A stretch of 64,000 nucleotides of DNA from Bacteroidales bacterium UBA3653 (GTDB taxonomy: Bacteria; Bacteroidota; Bacteroidia; Bacteroidales; Paludibacteraceae): NCBI GenBank assembly GCA_002373505.1, contig DFKE01000012.1, positions 124,001 to 188,000 on the forward strand, read 5' to 3'. How positions within the stretch are numbered: the stretch's first letter is position 1; every line of letters begins with the position of its first letter. The notes beneath the pieces were generated by a model that was given only the letters and a program-made list of their open reading frames with translations, was not told where the DNA came from and made no database searches. This document shows positions 25,907 through 33,953 of this stretch, piece by piece. Made by a program: the position numbers and the translations under genes.

Positions 25907-27696
25907 AAAATCTTCGGATGATAGCAGCCCTGCTGCTCCTTTCAACTTTCAACTTTCAACTTTCAACTATCCGGGCCTGTACCAATTTTCTGGTAGGAAA
26001 AGATGCTTCCGTGGATGGCAGTACAATGATATCCTATGCCGCTGACTCCTATGGCATGTTCGGCTTCTTGCATTTCGCGCCTGCGCAGGACTGGCCAGAG
26101 GGCGCTATGCGGGAAGTGAAAGACTGGGATTCCGGACGTCCGCAGGGATCTATTCCGCAGGTAGCGCATACTTATACGGTGGTGGGCAATATGAACGAGC
26201 ACCAGGTGACGATCGGAGAGACTACATGGGGAGGCCGCCAGGAACTGTGGGACACCGTCGGCATTGACTATGGAAGCTTGATTTATATCGCCTTGGAGCG
26301 CTCTAAAACAGCCCGCGAAGCAATCGAGTGGTTCATCACTCTCGTTAACGAATACGGCTATGCTTCGGAAGGCGAGTCTTTCTCCTTTGGCGACCCGAAC
26401 GAAGTATGGATCATGGACCTCATTGGTAAAGGAAAAGGGCAGAAAGGCGCCGTGTGGGTGGCTGTACGTATTCCGGATAATGCCATCGCCGCGCATGCCA
26501 ACCAAGCGCGTATAACTACGCTGCCGATCAATGCCAAATCTAAACTGACAAAAGAGCAGAAGCGCATCGCTAAGAAACTCAATTGTAATATGGTTACCCT
26601 CTCTTGTGGAGAGGGAAAGGGTGAGGTTTGCGAATATTGGTGGTCCAAAGATGTGATTTCTTTCGCCCGCCAGAAAGGCTTCTTCTCCGGAGCGGACAAG
26701 GATTTCTCTTTCCAGGCTGCATACAACCCGTTCGATTTCAGCGGATTCTATGCCTGCGAAGCACGCGTATGGGCGTTCTTTAATCATTTCAGCAATGATA
26801 TGGACCGCTATTTCGACTACGCTACCGGCAAACTTTATCGGGAGATGAAAGATGACAAAATGGTAAATGAAAAAATGGTAAATTACGCCATGCCGCTTTG
26901 GATCATTCCGAACCGCAAACTGTCGGTGCAGGATATGAAGGAGTGCATGCGCGATGAGTATAAAGGGACGCCGCTGGATATCACGCAGGGAGAGGCTGCA
27001 GGACCGTGGAACAGCAAACTCCGTTTCGGAGGCCTTGGTTTCAAACTGACGGACGAAAACGACACAACCAAAACAACCCAATATTGGTACCAGCGTCCTA
27101 CGGCTACCCAGCAAACGGCATGGTCCTTCGTCGCACAGATGAGAAATGACCAAATGGTAAATGGACAAATGCGAAAATGTTATGGTATCTTCTGGTTCGG
27201 TGTGGACGATGCTGCCTGCTCATGCTATACCCCGATGTACAGCTGTATCAACCATGTGCCGGAGTGTTTTGCCGAGGGTAACGGAGACAGCTATACCTTC
27301 TCGCCTACATCAGCTTGGTGGACGTTCAATATGGTGGCCAATTGGGCATATACCAAATACAGCCGCATGTATCCCCATATACGCGAAGTGCAGCAGACAT
27401 GGGATGATAAATTCAATACCCAGATTGCGGGCGTTGATGCGCAGGCTGCCGGACTGGACGAAGAGGAGGCGCGCGCGTTCCTTACTAATTATTCATGCGC
27501 ACAGGCTGAAAACCTGGTAGCGGACTGGCAGCGTCTGTATATCTATCTCATTACGAAATTTATTGACGGACAGGAGCGTAAGGAAGAAAACGGGCAGTTT
27601 AAACGCAACCCCTATGGCAATAGTTGCGGTCCGGAAAGACTTCACATGCCGGAATCTTATCTCCGTAAGATTGCTCCGGAAACCAACCACGAGTGA
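25903..27696 (+). CDS. Family C69 dipeptidase, secreted
   Basis: 597 residues. After the signal peptide the sequence CTNFLVGKDASVDGS begins at residue 26; in C69 peptidases this cysteine becomes the N-terminal nucleophile. Further family landmarks are SYAADSYG, VGNMNEHQVTIGETTWGGR and VWVAVRIPDNAIAAHANQARI. It cleaves dipeptides, probably in the periplasm. The region between the hydrophobic core of the signal and the cysteine (STFNFQLST) is encoded by a CTTTCAA array. Two further inserts, DKMVNEKMVN (26850-26886) and NDQMVNGQM (27146-27180), are repeat-encoded. An AT-poor palindrome near 26598-26632 encodes TLSCGEGKGEV, another likely insert. Confidence 0.9.
   Translation: MKNLRMIAALLLLSTFNFQLSTIRACTNFLVGKDASVDGSTMISYAADSYGMFGFLHFAPAQDWPEGAMREVKDWDSGRPQGSIPQVAHTYTVVGNMNEHQVTIGETTWGGRQELWDTVGIDYGSLIYIALERSKTAREAIEWFITLVNEYGYASEGESFSFGDPNEVWIMDLIGKGKGQKGAVWVAVRIPDNAIAAHANQARITTLPINAKSKLTKEQKRIAKKLNCNMVTLSCGEGKGEVCEYWWSKDVISFARQKGFFSGADKDFSFQAAYNPFDFSGFYACEARVWAFFNHFSNDMDRYFDYATGKLYREMKDDKMVNEKMVNYAMPLWIIPNRKLSVQDMKECMRDEYKGTPLDITQGEAAGPWNSKLRFGGLGFKLTDENDTTKTTQYWYQRPTATQQTAWSFVAQMRNDQMVNGQMRKCYGIFWFGVDDAACSCYTPMYSCINHVPECFAEGNGDSYTFSPTSAWWTFNMVANWAYTKYSRMYPHIREVQQTWDDKFNTQIAGVDAQAAGLDEEEARAFLTNYSCAQAENLVADWQRLYIYLITKFIDGQERKEENGQFKRNPYGNSCGPERLHMPESYLRKIAPETNHE
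25939..25966. repeat. Heptamer array CTTTCAA x4 in signal-peptide region of C69 peptidase
   Basis: Four identical CTTTCAA units. Confidence 0.95.
26850..26886. repeat. AAATGGTAAATG repeats inside C69 gene
   Basis: AAATGGTAAATG occurs twice about 15 bases apart, translated in frame as KMVNEKMVN. The family recurs at 27146, 30062, 30661 and 49774. Confidence 0.8.
27146..27180. repeat. Second AAATGGTAAATG-type repeat inside C69 gene
   Basis: Translated in frame as MRNDQMVNGQMRK. Confidence 0.7.
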
Positions 27697-27715
27697 TCAA
27701 TCACAAACCACAAAT

Positions 27716-27745
27716 AAAAATGCCTCTCGACCGAGAGGCATTTTT
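27716..27745. terminator. Bidirectional terminator
   Basis: A perfect 14-bp inverted repeat (27716-27729 and 27732-27745) with A-run and T-run on its sides, between convergent C69 (+) and barrel (-) genes. Confidence 0.95.
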
Positions 27746-27746
27746 G

Positions 27747-28514
27747 TTAGAACCGGTAACTGAAACTGGCGAACCATCCCCATTCGGACATGTATTGTCC
27801 TTTGACGAGCGGATGTTTGACGAGGTTGTTCAGTCCGAAATCATAGCCGCCTTGCAGCCGGTAGCGGTCCCATTCTATTCCGCCTCCCACACCCCATTGG
27901 ATGTTCGCACGGACCAACTCGTCTGTCATGCGGTCGTACGGAGAGGTCGGGATACCTTGACCATTCAGCCAGTTTTGCGTTCCTTCGCTCAGATGCAGCT
28001 GCATATAGTCGTTCTCTGCCAGGCCGATCTGCAGTTGGGGACCGGTAAAGACAAAGAGGTTCAGTTTCTTCCATACGGGGATGGTGTAGTACAAGCGTAC
28101 AGGAACGGTAAAATCATGCTCCAGAACGCGGTGAGTGATGTATTCCGTCTGTACCGAGGGCGCATCCATTGATCGCCAGTGCTGCTCGTTTGTGCCGTAC
28201 ACCAGCGTATAAAGCAGACCGGTCTGAAGACCGAAATGCAGCGGCAGGTTGAACGTGAAAGTGGCGCCGACACGGACTCCGTTCAGAAACATACCTTGAT
28301 AAGAGAGGTCCCGCGCACGCTGCTCATGCTGAGTAAAACCCGCCTCTATACGGTACTCCACGCTGAAACGGTATTGCTCGTGGCTCACCTCTTTGCGACT
28401 CGGATCAAAGAACGTGTTATCCTCGATCTGCATGGCCGGCTTGACTTTGTCGTCTGCCCAAAGTACACCCGCGAAAAGGCATAGAAAAACTAATATATAT
28501 CCTGTTCTTTCCAT
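27747..28514 (-). CDS. Small outer-membrane beta-barrel protein
   Basis: 255 residues. Signal peptide to about residue 20 (AGVLWA). Amphipathic strands and a C-terminal SFSYRF are typical of outer-membrane porin-like proteins. The stretch IQWGVGGGIEWDRYRLQGGYDFGLNNL is very close to VTWGVGAGFQYKRYFLRGGYDFGLLNP of the barrel at 55235, so the two are paralogues. The ligand or role is unknown. It stands alone with its own promoter and terminator. Confidence 0.85.
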   Translation of the reverse strand: MERTGYILVFLCLFAGVLWADDKVKPAMQIEDNTFFDPSRKEVSHEQYRFSVEYRIEAGFTQHEQRARDLSYQGMFLNGVRVGATFTFNLPLHFGLQTGLLYTLVYGTNEQHWRSMDAPSVQTEYITHRVLEHDFTVPVRLYYTIPVWKKLNLFVFTGPQLQIGLAENDYMQLHLSEGTQNWLNGQGIPTSPYDRMTDELVRANIQWGVGGGIEWDRYRLQGGYDFGLNNLVKHPLVKGQYMSEWGWFASFSYRF

Positions 28515-28523
28515 AAATCGGCT

Positions 28524-28556
28524 GCAAAGGTACTATTTTTTTATGAAATATACAAA
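28524..28556 (-). promoter_or_regulatory. Promoter for small barrel gene
   Basis: On the minus strand, TTTG at 28556-28553, 20 bases, then TACCTTTGC at 28532-28524. Confidence 0.88.
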
Positions 28557-28561
28557 TTTTT

Positions 28562-28589
28562 CAATTTTCAATTTTCAATTTTCAATTAT
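28562..28589. repeat. Heptamer array CAATTTT x4 between divergent promoters
   Basis: Three CAATTTT units and one CAATTAT. The array covers the place where the -33 element of the MATE promoter would be expected. Confidence 0.95.
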
Positions 28590-28595
28590 TTTTTG

Positions 28596-28604
28596 TACCT
28601 TTGC
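28596..28604 (+). promoter_or_regulatory. Promoter -7 element for MATE/pepD
   Basis: TACCTTTGC. No TTTG stands 20 bases upstream; the CAATTTT array occupies that position. Confidence 0.7.
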
Positions 28605-28633
28605 ACCAAAATTATAAATAGCAGATCATAATT

Positions 28634-30073
28634 TTGAGTTTCGAAATACTAAAATCTTATATTCCGTATTACAAGCGCAACCTGAAAGTGGCGTTGCCTG
28701 TAATGTTTACCCAACTGGGTGCGGCAATGGTCGGCTTGGCGGATAGCATCATGGTGGGGCATTACAGCACGGCGGACCTGGCGGCTGTCAGTTTCTCCAA
28801 TGCGATCTTCTTTACCGTCATGGTCTTCGCCATGGGAGCGTTGATGGGGGTCACGCCGCTGGTGGGACATGTCCATGGACGGCTGGAGAAATTGTTGCAG
28901 CAAGGCACTACAGAAGAAGAGATCAACCATAAGCATGAGCAAATAACATCCTATCTGGTTAACGGACTGGTGTTTACGGCGATCATGTGTTTCTTCGCGC
29001 TGGTGTTGTTGGCTCCCTGTATTCCTTATCTGGATGCTTTCGGTCAGGAACCCGAGGTTATCGCGTGTGCGCGCCCGTACTATATTTTAATAGTGCTGTC
29101 GATCATCCCTTTCTTGCTCTTCTGTTTCTTTAAGCAATATCTGGAGGGACTCGGCAATACGATGGTTGCGATGGGAATTACCTTGGGATGCAATCTGCTG
29201 AATATCTTGCTGAACTGGGTCTTTATCTTCGGCCACTGGGGTTTTGAACCGATGGGCGCTGAAGGAGCAGGGTGGGCTACTCTCATCGCACGCTTCCTGA
29301 TGCCGGTATGTTTTCTGGTGGCGATGATGGCGAAAGCCGACTGGAGGCGGTATCTCGTTTCTGCACGCAGATGGCTGGTTACGCGCAGGGAAGTGGAGCA
29401 CTTGTTGGCGATCGGCACTCCTATCGGCTTGCAGTCCTTTGCGGAAGCATTCCTCTTTACGGCTTCGTTCGTGATAGTAGGATGGATCAGTAAGGAAGCG
29501 CTGGCGGCGCACCATATAGCGAATCAGATGTGCGATCTGACGTTTATGTTGGCACAGGGTATCGGAGCGGCTACAACCATCCGCGTCTCGCACCAACTGG
29601 GGAAAGGGGACCTGAATGCCGTACGCATGGCGAGCCATGCCTCTATCCATCTGTGCCTGCTGATGAACACCATCGGCGCGTCAATCATGTTCTTTTTCCG
29701 GTATCAAATCCCCTATATCTTCTCCGATGACCCGCAGGTGGCGGAGATCGCTTCTACGCTGCTTATCTTCGGTGCGCTCTTCCAGTATGCCGACGGACTT
29801 CAGTGTATCGGAGCAGCGATGTTGCGAGGCATCCAGGACGTGCGCGTACCGATGCGTATTGCGCTCTTTGCGTATATCGGCGTTGCCCTGCCGCTCGGCC
29901 TCTACTTAACATTCTATTACCCCATCCCCTTCGTACATCGTACATCGATCCTTCGTACATTAGGCTTAGGACCGTCTGGTATGTGGATGGCGTTCGTCAT
30001 TGCGCTCGTCATTCCTGCGATTCTGTTCCATATACGCTTCCATAGACAACTGAAGAAAATGACAAAATTGTAA
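28634..30073 (+). CDS. MATE family multidrug/cation exporter
   Basis: 479 residues from a TTG start (SFEILKSYIP); no ATG lies nearer to the promoter. About twelve membrane helices, with the MATE motifs VALPVMFTQLGAAMVGLADSIMVGH and, in the second half, IGLQSFAEAFLFTASFVIVGWIS. It exports organic cations or drugs, using a sodium or proton gradient. In the last helical hairpin, FVHRTSILRT is encoded by a CGTACAT array (29932-29960) and lengthens a loop. Followed by pepD after 8 bases. Confidence 0.93.
   Translation: MSFEILKSYIPYYKRNLKVALPVMFTQLGAAMVGLADSIMVGHYSTADLAAVSFSNAIFFTVMVFAMGALMGVTPLVGHVHGRLEKLLQQGTTEEEINHKHEQITSYLVNGLVFTAIMCFFALVLLAPCIPYLDAFGQEPEVIACARPYYILIVLSIIPFLLFCFFKQYLEGLGNTMVAMGITLGCNLLNILLNWVFIFGHWGFEPMGAEGAGWATLIARFLMPVCFLVAMMAKADWRRYLVSARRWLVTRREVEHLLAIGTPIGLQSFAEAFLFTASFVIVGWISKEALAAHHIANQMCDLTFMLAQGIGAATTIRVSHQLGKGDLNAVRMASHASIHLCLLMNTIGASIMFFFRYQIPYIFSDDPQVAEIASTLLIFGALFQYADGLQCIGAAMLRGIQDVRVPMRIALFAYIGVALPLGLYLTFYYPIPFVHRTSILRTLGLGPSGMWMAFVIALVIPAILFHIRFHRQLKKMTKL
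29932..29960. repeat. Heptamer array CGTACAT inside MATE gene
   Basis: Two adjacent CGTACAT units and a third 8 bases later, translated in frame in a loop between late membrane helices. Confidence 0.85.
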
Positions 30074-30107
30074 ATGATAAAATGGTAAATGAACAAATGG
30101 TAAATTG
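30062..30107. repeat. AAATGGTAAATG-type repeat at MATE/pepD junction
   Basis: Three related copies span the MATE stop codon and the pepD start codon, and provide both. Confidence 0.75.
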
Positions 30108-31659
30108 CAAAAATGTATTTGACATCTTTGCGGAGATATGCAAAGTGCCGCGTCCTTCCAAGCATGAGGAGCAAATCAGCCGGTGGCTGCAATCTTTCGC
30201 AGCGGAACACGGCATAGAGTGTGTCACCGATGAGGCGATGAATGTCATCATGCGTGTGCCTGCTACGCCCGGTTACGAGGACCATGAGGGGGTTATTTTG
30301 CAAGCCCACATGGACATGGTGTGCGAGAAAAACGGCGATGTTGTCCATGATTTTATGACCGATCCGATAGAGACCTATGTGGATGGCGAGTGGCTCAAAG
30401 CCAAAGGAACCACCCTTGGTGCCGATAACGGTATAGGAATCTCTATGGCGCTTGCTGCTATCACGGATCCGGAGCTGCAGCATCCGGCTATCGAGTGCCT
30501 CTTCACCGTCGATGAAGAGACCGGTCTCACCGGTGCTATGAAACTGCAAGACGGTATGCTCAGGCATAAACGCCTCATCAACCTCGATTCCGAGGATGAC
30601 GGCCAGATCTTCATCGGATGCGCAGGAGGCATCGACACCCTCGCCAAAATGCATTATGAACCGGTAAATGAAAAAATGGTAAATGACCCATACGGCGAAG
30701 CAGATCGTTCGACCGGAGGGAGATTAGAAATGAATAAATTAGCCATCCGACTTTCAGTCGGTGGCTTATTGGGTGGTCACTCCGGCGATGATATCAACAA
30801 AGGACGTGCTAACGCTAACCAGCTCATCGTCTGGTTCCTCGCGCGTATAATGCCGCAGACCGACCTGCAACTCGCATCCATCAACGGCGGCAACCTCCGC
30901 AATGCTATCGCACGCGAAGCGGAAGCGGTCATCGCTGTTCCTATGGCGTACAAAGAGCAGATACGTATTGAATGGAACCATTTCGTAGCGCAGATGGAAG
31001 GTGTTTTTGGAGAGGTGGAGAAAGATATGCGGATGGAACTGGAGACATGCGACATGCCCGACTTTTTCATTCCGGCGGACAAGGCGTGCAGGCTCATCAT
31101 GGCGCTTTGCGAGTGTCCGCATGGCATGATCGCTATGAGCCGAGACATACCCGGACTCGTCGAGACTTCTACCAACCTCGCCTCCATCAAGATGCGCCAA
31201 GAATCGCTAATTCAGTCTGTCAGCAAATCCGGTCTGTCAGCGAAGCGGTCTGTACTCTGTCAGCCCGAAGGGCGGTCTTATATTGAGGTCAACACCTCCC
31301 AGCGTTCCTCCAACGAATCTTCCAAACACCATCTCAAATGGGTCGTGGAGCAGGCGCTAGCTATGGCGTGCGACGAAGTGACACACGGCGACGGATACCC
31401 CGGATGGGCACCTAACCCCCATTCGCAACTCTTGGAGACGGTCAAAAAAGCATATACGGATCTGTATCAGTCAGAGCCGAAAGTGCTGGCTATACATGCC
31501 GGACTGGAGTGCGGACTCTTCCTGGAGAAATATCCGTACCTTGACATGGTGTCTATCGGACCGCAGATGTACGGAGTCCACTCGCCACAGGAGCGGCTCT
31601 CTATACCTTCTACGGAGAGGTGCTACGCATGGCTGTGCCAAGTGCTGAAAACGTTATAA
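30082..31659 (+). CDS. pepD: Aminoacyl-histidine dipeptidase PepD (M20)
   Basis: 525 residues. The M20C metal-site motifs are AHMDMVCEKN (zinc His and Asp), LGADNGIGISMA and TVDEETGLTGA (catalytic and metal-bridging Glu). GGHSGDDI and the final MYGVHSPQERL also fit. It hydrolyses Xaa-His and related dipeptides in the cytoplasm. Usual length is about 485-490. The excess comes from the repeat-encoded start (MVNEQMVN), an insert NEKMVN (30661-30690) before the dimerisation domain and an insert SVSKSGLSAKRSVLCQPEGRS (31213-31278). Confidence 0.95.
   Translation: MVNEQMVNCKNVFDIFAEICKVPRPSKHEEQISRWLQSFAAEHGIECVTDEAMNVIMRVPATPGYEDHEGVILQAHMDMVCEKNGDVVHDFMTDPIETYVDGEWLKAKGTTLGADNGIGISMALAAITDPELQHPAIECLFTVDEETGLTGAMKLQDGMLRHKRLINLDSEDDGQIFIGCAGGIDTLAKMHYEPVNEKMVNDPYGEADRSTGGRLEMNKLAIRLSVGGLLGGHSGDDINKGRANANQLIVWFLARIMPQTDLQLASINGGNLRNAIAREAEAVIAVPMAYKEQIRIEWNHFVAQMEGVFGEVEKDMRMELETCDMPDFFIPADKACRLIMALCECPHGMIAMSRDIPGLVETSTNLASIKMRQESLIQSVSKSGLSAKRSVLCQPEGRSYIEVNTSQRSSNESSKHHLKWVVEQALAMACDEVTHGDGYPGWAPNPHSQLLETVKKAYTDLYQSEPKVLAIHAGLECGLFLEKYPYLDMVSIGPQMYGVHSPQERLSIPSTERCYAWLCQVLKTL
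30661..30690. repeat. GGTAAATG/AATGGTAAATG repeat inside pepD
   Basis: Two copies 15 bases apart are translated as VNEKMVN. Confidence 0.75.
31213..31278. repeat. CTGTCAGC/GCGGTCT mosaic repeat inside pepD
   Basis: Three modules of the CTGTCAGC...GGTC type in frame. They share a module with glycogen synthase at 24753. Confidence 0.85.
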
Positions 31660-31726
31660 GAGTTGATTTTGTCCTTTTTTTGAGTTTTTTGTCCCGTTTT
31701 TCACTATCTTTATGAAAAAAAAGCAG

Positions 31727-31735
31727 TACTTTTGC
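31727..31735 (+). promoter_or_regulatory. Promoter -7 element for TPR/AraC regulator
   Basis: TACTTTTGC within AAAAAAGCAGTACTTTTGCACC-type context, about 22 bases before the ATG at 31758. Confidence 0.75.
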
Positions 31736-31757
31736 ACCGTTTTTTGAAAAATGGAAC

Positions 31758-33398
31758 ATGATTGCTTATCTTCGTGACATAGTAGTTTCAGGAATGCTCT
31801 CGTTGAGCCTTTGTGTCTCGGCGCACCCTGTGGACTCATTATTGGATATCTTCGACCGCAATCCTTCGACGACGAACGCAGACGCGTTTTTCGCGTATCT
31901 CTATGAGCAGGAATTCACCGACCAGCCGCGGATGTACCGCAATGTGCCGAGGCCGCCTATGGATACAGTCAAGGCGCTGGTGTGGTATTGGGCGGGAGAA
32001 TGGTATTATGCCACGCAGGAATACCCCAAGGCGGAGCGCAACCTCACACGTGCGCTCGATCTGATGCAGAATGCGGACAAGATCTCTTATTCCGACAATC
32101 TGGCGATGCTCGGTCTGGTCGAGATGAGGCAGTCCAAGTACGAAGAGGCGCTCTCTTACATGCACCGCTGCTACGAGCTCGATATGGAAACCGGAGACCC
32201 GGAGCGCATCTGTTCATCCCTTAATACGATTGCAGGAACGTTTATGGCGGCGGGCAATCCGGCGGAGGGAATGAAATACGAGCTGCGCGCCATCGAGTAT
32301 GCCAAGAAAGCCGGTTCGCCGGTGCGCCTGGCGGTTGTCTATGGCATGGCAAGCGAGATAGAGCATGCTCTCCAGGATGACGAGAAGGCGCTCTGCTACG
32401 CCGACAGCGCGTGTGTCATGGAGGCTACTACAGGTAACACCCGCAAGATGATGGTACGCCGGGCGCAGAAAGCCTCCATCCTCAACGGCCTCAAGCGCTA
32501 CGACGAGGCGGAGAAAATCCTGAGTGAGGTCATTCCTTACTTCCGCGAGTCGGGCGACCAGCTCTCGCTCGCTATCTCGCTCAATAAGATGGGTATCGCC
32601 CTCCACGGGCTCGGGAGGTCCGAGGAAGCGCTGAAGTATCTGTACGAGGCAATCGACATTTGTCAGAAAATCGGCAACCTTGTTAATGAAGCGTACGCGC
32701 AGCGCGAGGTCTATGATATTCTCTTCCGCGACAATCCGGACGAGGCGCGATCGCATCTGGTGCGTTATCATCAGTTGAAAGACTCACTCTACAGTCAGGC
32801 TACCGCCGAGCAGATAGCGCGGTTCAACGCCGAGTTCAAACTCGGCGAGTATGCCGTCGAGAACAACCGTCTCAAGCAGCGCGACAGGATTTTTGCGCTT
32901 AGTGCTGTTGTCGTGGCGTTGCTCATTGCGCTTATGGTTTTCTTTGCGATAAGGTGGTACCGCAAGCGCCGGAACGAGATGGACGACCGCCTCAATACGC
33001 TCATGGCGGAGGTCAACCGCTTCCGGGCGCAAGAGACAATCCGGGGCGAGAATGAGAAAAAACTCTCTGACCCCGAGAGACGGTTCCTGGAGTCGGTCAT
33101 GGCTACGACCACCGAGATGATGCAGACCGAGGCGGTCACGGTGGAGAAGATAGCGGAGAAACTCTTCATGACACCCAAGACTCTCAACCGCAGGGTGATG
33201 GAGCTTACCGGCATTTCCACCAAGCAGTACTTGCTGCTCATCCAGTTGGAGCAGTCCCGCCGTATCTTGCGGCAGAAGCCCGAGGCGTCCATCCTCGATG
33301 TGGCGTTGCGCTGCGGCTTTGAGAACGCCAACACTTTCTCAGGCGCTTTCAAACGCATCTACAACATCTCCCCATCCGACTTCCGCAAACAGGCATAG
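31758..33398 (+). CDS. Membrane-anchored TPR sensor with AraC-type DNA-binding domain
   Basis: 546 residues. Signal peptide to about residue 22 (CVSAHP). TPR repeats fill about 70-340, expected in the periplasm (KALCYADSACV, EALKYLYEAIDIC). One transmembrane helix lies at about 375-400. A cytoplasmic AraC HTH domain closes the protein (about 450-546: IAEKLFMTPKTLNRRVMELTG and DVALRCGFENANTFSGAFKRIY). Proteins of this layout read a periplasmic signal and control transcription directly. The large secreted protein at 33954 is the next gene and may be a target; that is inference. Confidence 0.88.
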   Translation: MIAYLRDIVVSGMLSLSLCVSAHPVDSLLDIFDRNPSTTNADAFFAYLYEQEFTDQPRMYRNVPRPPMDTVKALVWYWAGEWYYATQEYPKAERNLTRALDLMQNADKISYSDNLAMLGLVEMRQSKYEEALSYMHRCYELDMETGDPERICSSLNTIAGTFMAAGNPAEGMKYELRAIEYAKKAGSPVRLAVVYGMASEIEHALQDDEKALCYADSACVMEATTGNTRKMMVRRAQKASILNGLKRYDEAEKILSEVIPYFRESGDQLSLAISLNKMGIALHGLGRSEEALKYLYEAIDICQKIGNLVNEAYAQREVYDILFRDNPDEARSHLVRYHQLKDSLYSQATAEQIARFNAEFKLGEYAVENNRLKQRDRIFALSAVVVALLIALMVFFAIRWYRKRRNEMDDRLNTLMAEVNRFRAQETIRGENEKKLSDPERRFLESVMATTTEMMQTEAVTVEKIAEKLFMTPKTLNRRVMELTGISTKQYLLLIQLEQSRRILRQKPEASILDVALRCGFENANTFSGAFKRIYNISPSDFRKQA

Positions 33399-33431
33399 CC
33401 TCTACCCTGTTTTACACTCGGTATACACGCC

Positions 33432-33539
33432 GGGCATTCACTCTTTCCCTGCTTTTCCGGGCATTCACTCCTTCCCTGCTTTTCCGGGCATTCGCTCTTT
33501 CCCTGCTTTTCCGGACATTCACTCTTTCCCTGCTTTTCC
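33432..33539. repeat. 27-bp minisatellite x4
   Basis: Four tandem 27-bp units starting GGGCATTCACTC (33432, 33459, 33486, 33513), with one or two changes each, then a partial copy. Because 27 is divisible by 3, both strands show open frames with a 9-residue repeat, but neither has coding features. Confidence 0.95.
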
Positions 33540-33673
33540 GGGCAGGGGATTTTTTTGTATGATTTTTCCTCCAAAAAGGGACTTGGTAAATGAAAAAACG
33601 GTCATTACCTTCATTTTGTCCTTTTTTCGGAATATTTGTCCGATTATTCACGATGGGTATGAAAAAAAAGCAG

Positions 33674-33682
33674 TACTTTTGC
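33674..33682 (+). promoter_or_regulatory. Promoter -7 element for 847-aa secreted protein
   Basis: TACTTTTGC in the same GCAGTACTTTTGCACC context as at 31723. The leader is about 265 bases long. Confidence 0.75.
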
Positions 33683-33772
33683 ACCCGAAATATCCTTCCG
33701 GCGGAATGAGAGGAGTTCCCTCCGCCGAGGATGGACTATAGAAAATAACCTTTGTGATTTAGCCTTCAATCC

Positions 33773-33805
33773 CGACGGTCAACCGACGGTCAACCGACGG
33801 TCAAA
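33773..33805. repeat. 11-bp array CGACGGTCAAC x3
   Basis: Two CGACGGTCAAC and one CGACGGTCAAA in exact 11-bp register in the leader of the secreted-protein gene. Confidence 0.95.
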
Positions 33806-33953
33806 GCTAACGCTATAGGAACGCAAGACCTCCCGGACCTTCCGGATTCCCCGGAATAGCGAAGCGGTCTGGAACTACTGAACACTGAAAAACTCTTTTA
33901 TAATTAACCGAGGGGCAACCCTCACAATATTAACATTCAAATCTCTAATCATT

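Larger units (their letters stand above)
33399..33953. other. Intergenic region with minisatellite, promoter and long leader
   Basis: No credible gene. It holds a 27-bp minisatellite (33432-33539), a promoter at 33674, a GGCGGA...TCCGCC hairpin near the predicted transcript start (33696-33722), an 11-bp array (33773-33805) and a leader of about 265 bases before the secreted protein. Confidence 0.75.

Noticed and set aside
33298..33741. Open frames with 9-residue repeats on both strands around 33359-33741
   Set aside because: They arise because the 27-bp minisatellite length is a multiple of three; the plus frame overlaps the end of the AraC regulator, and neither has a credible start.
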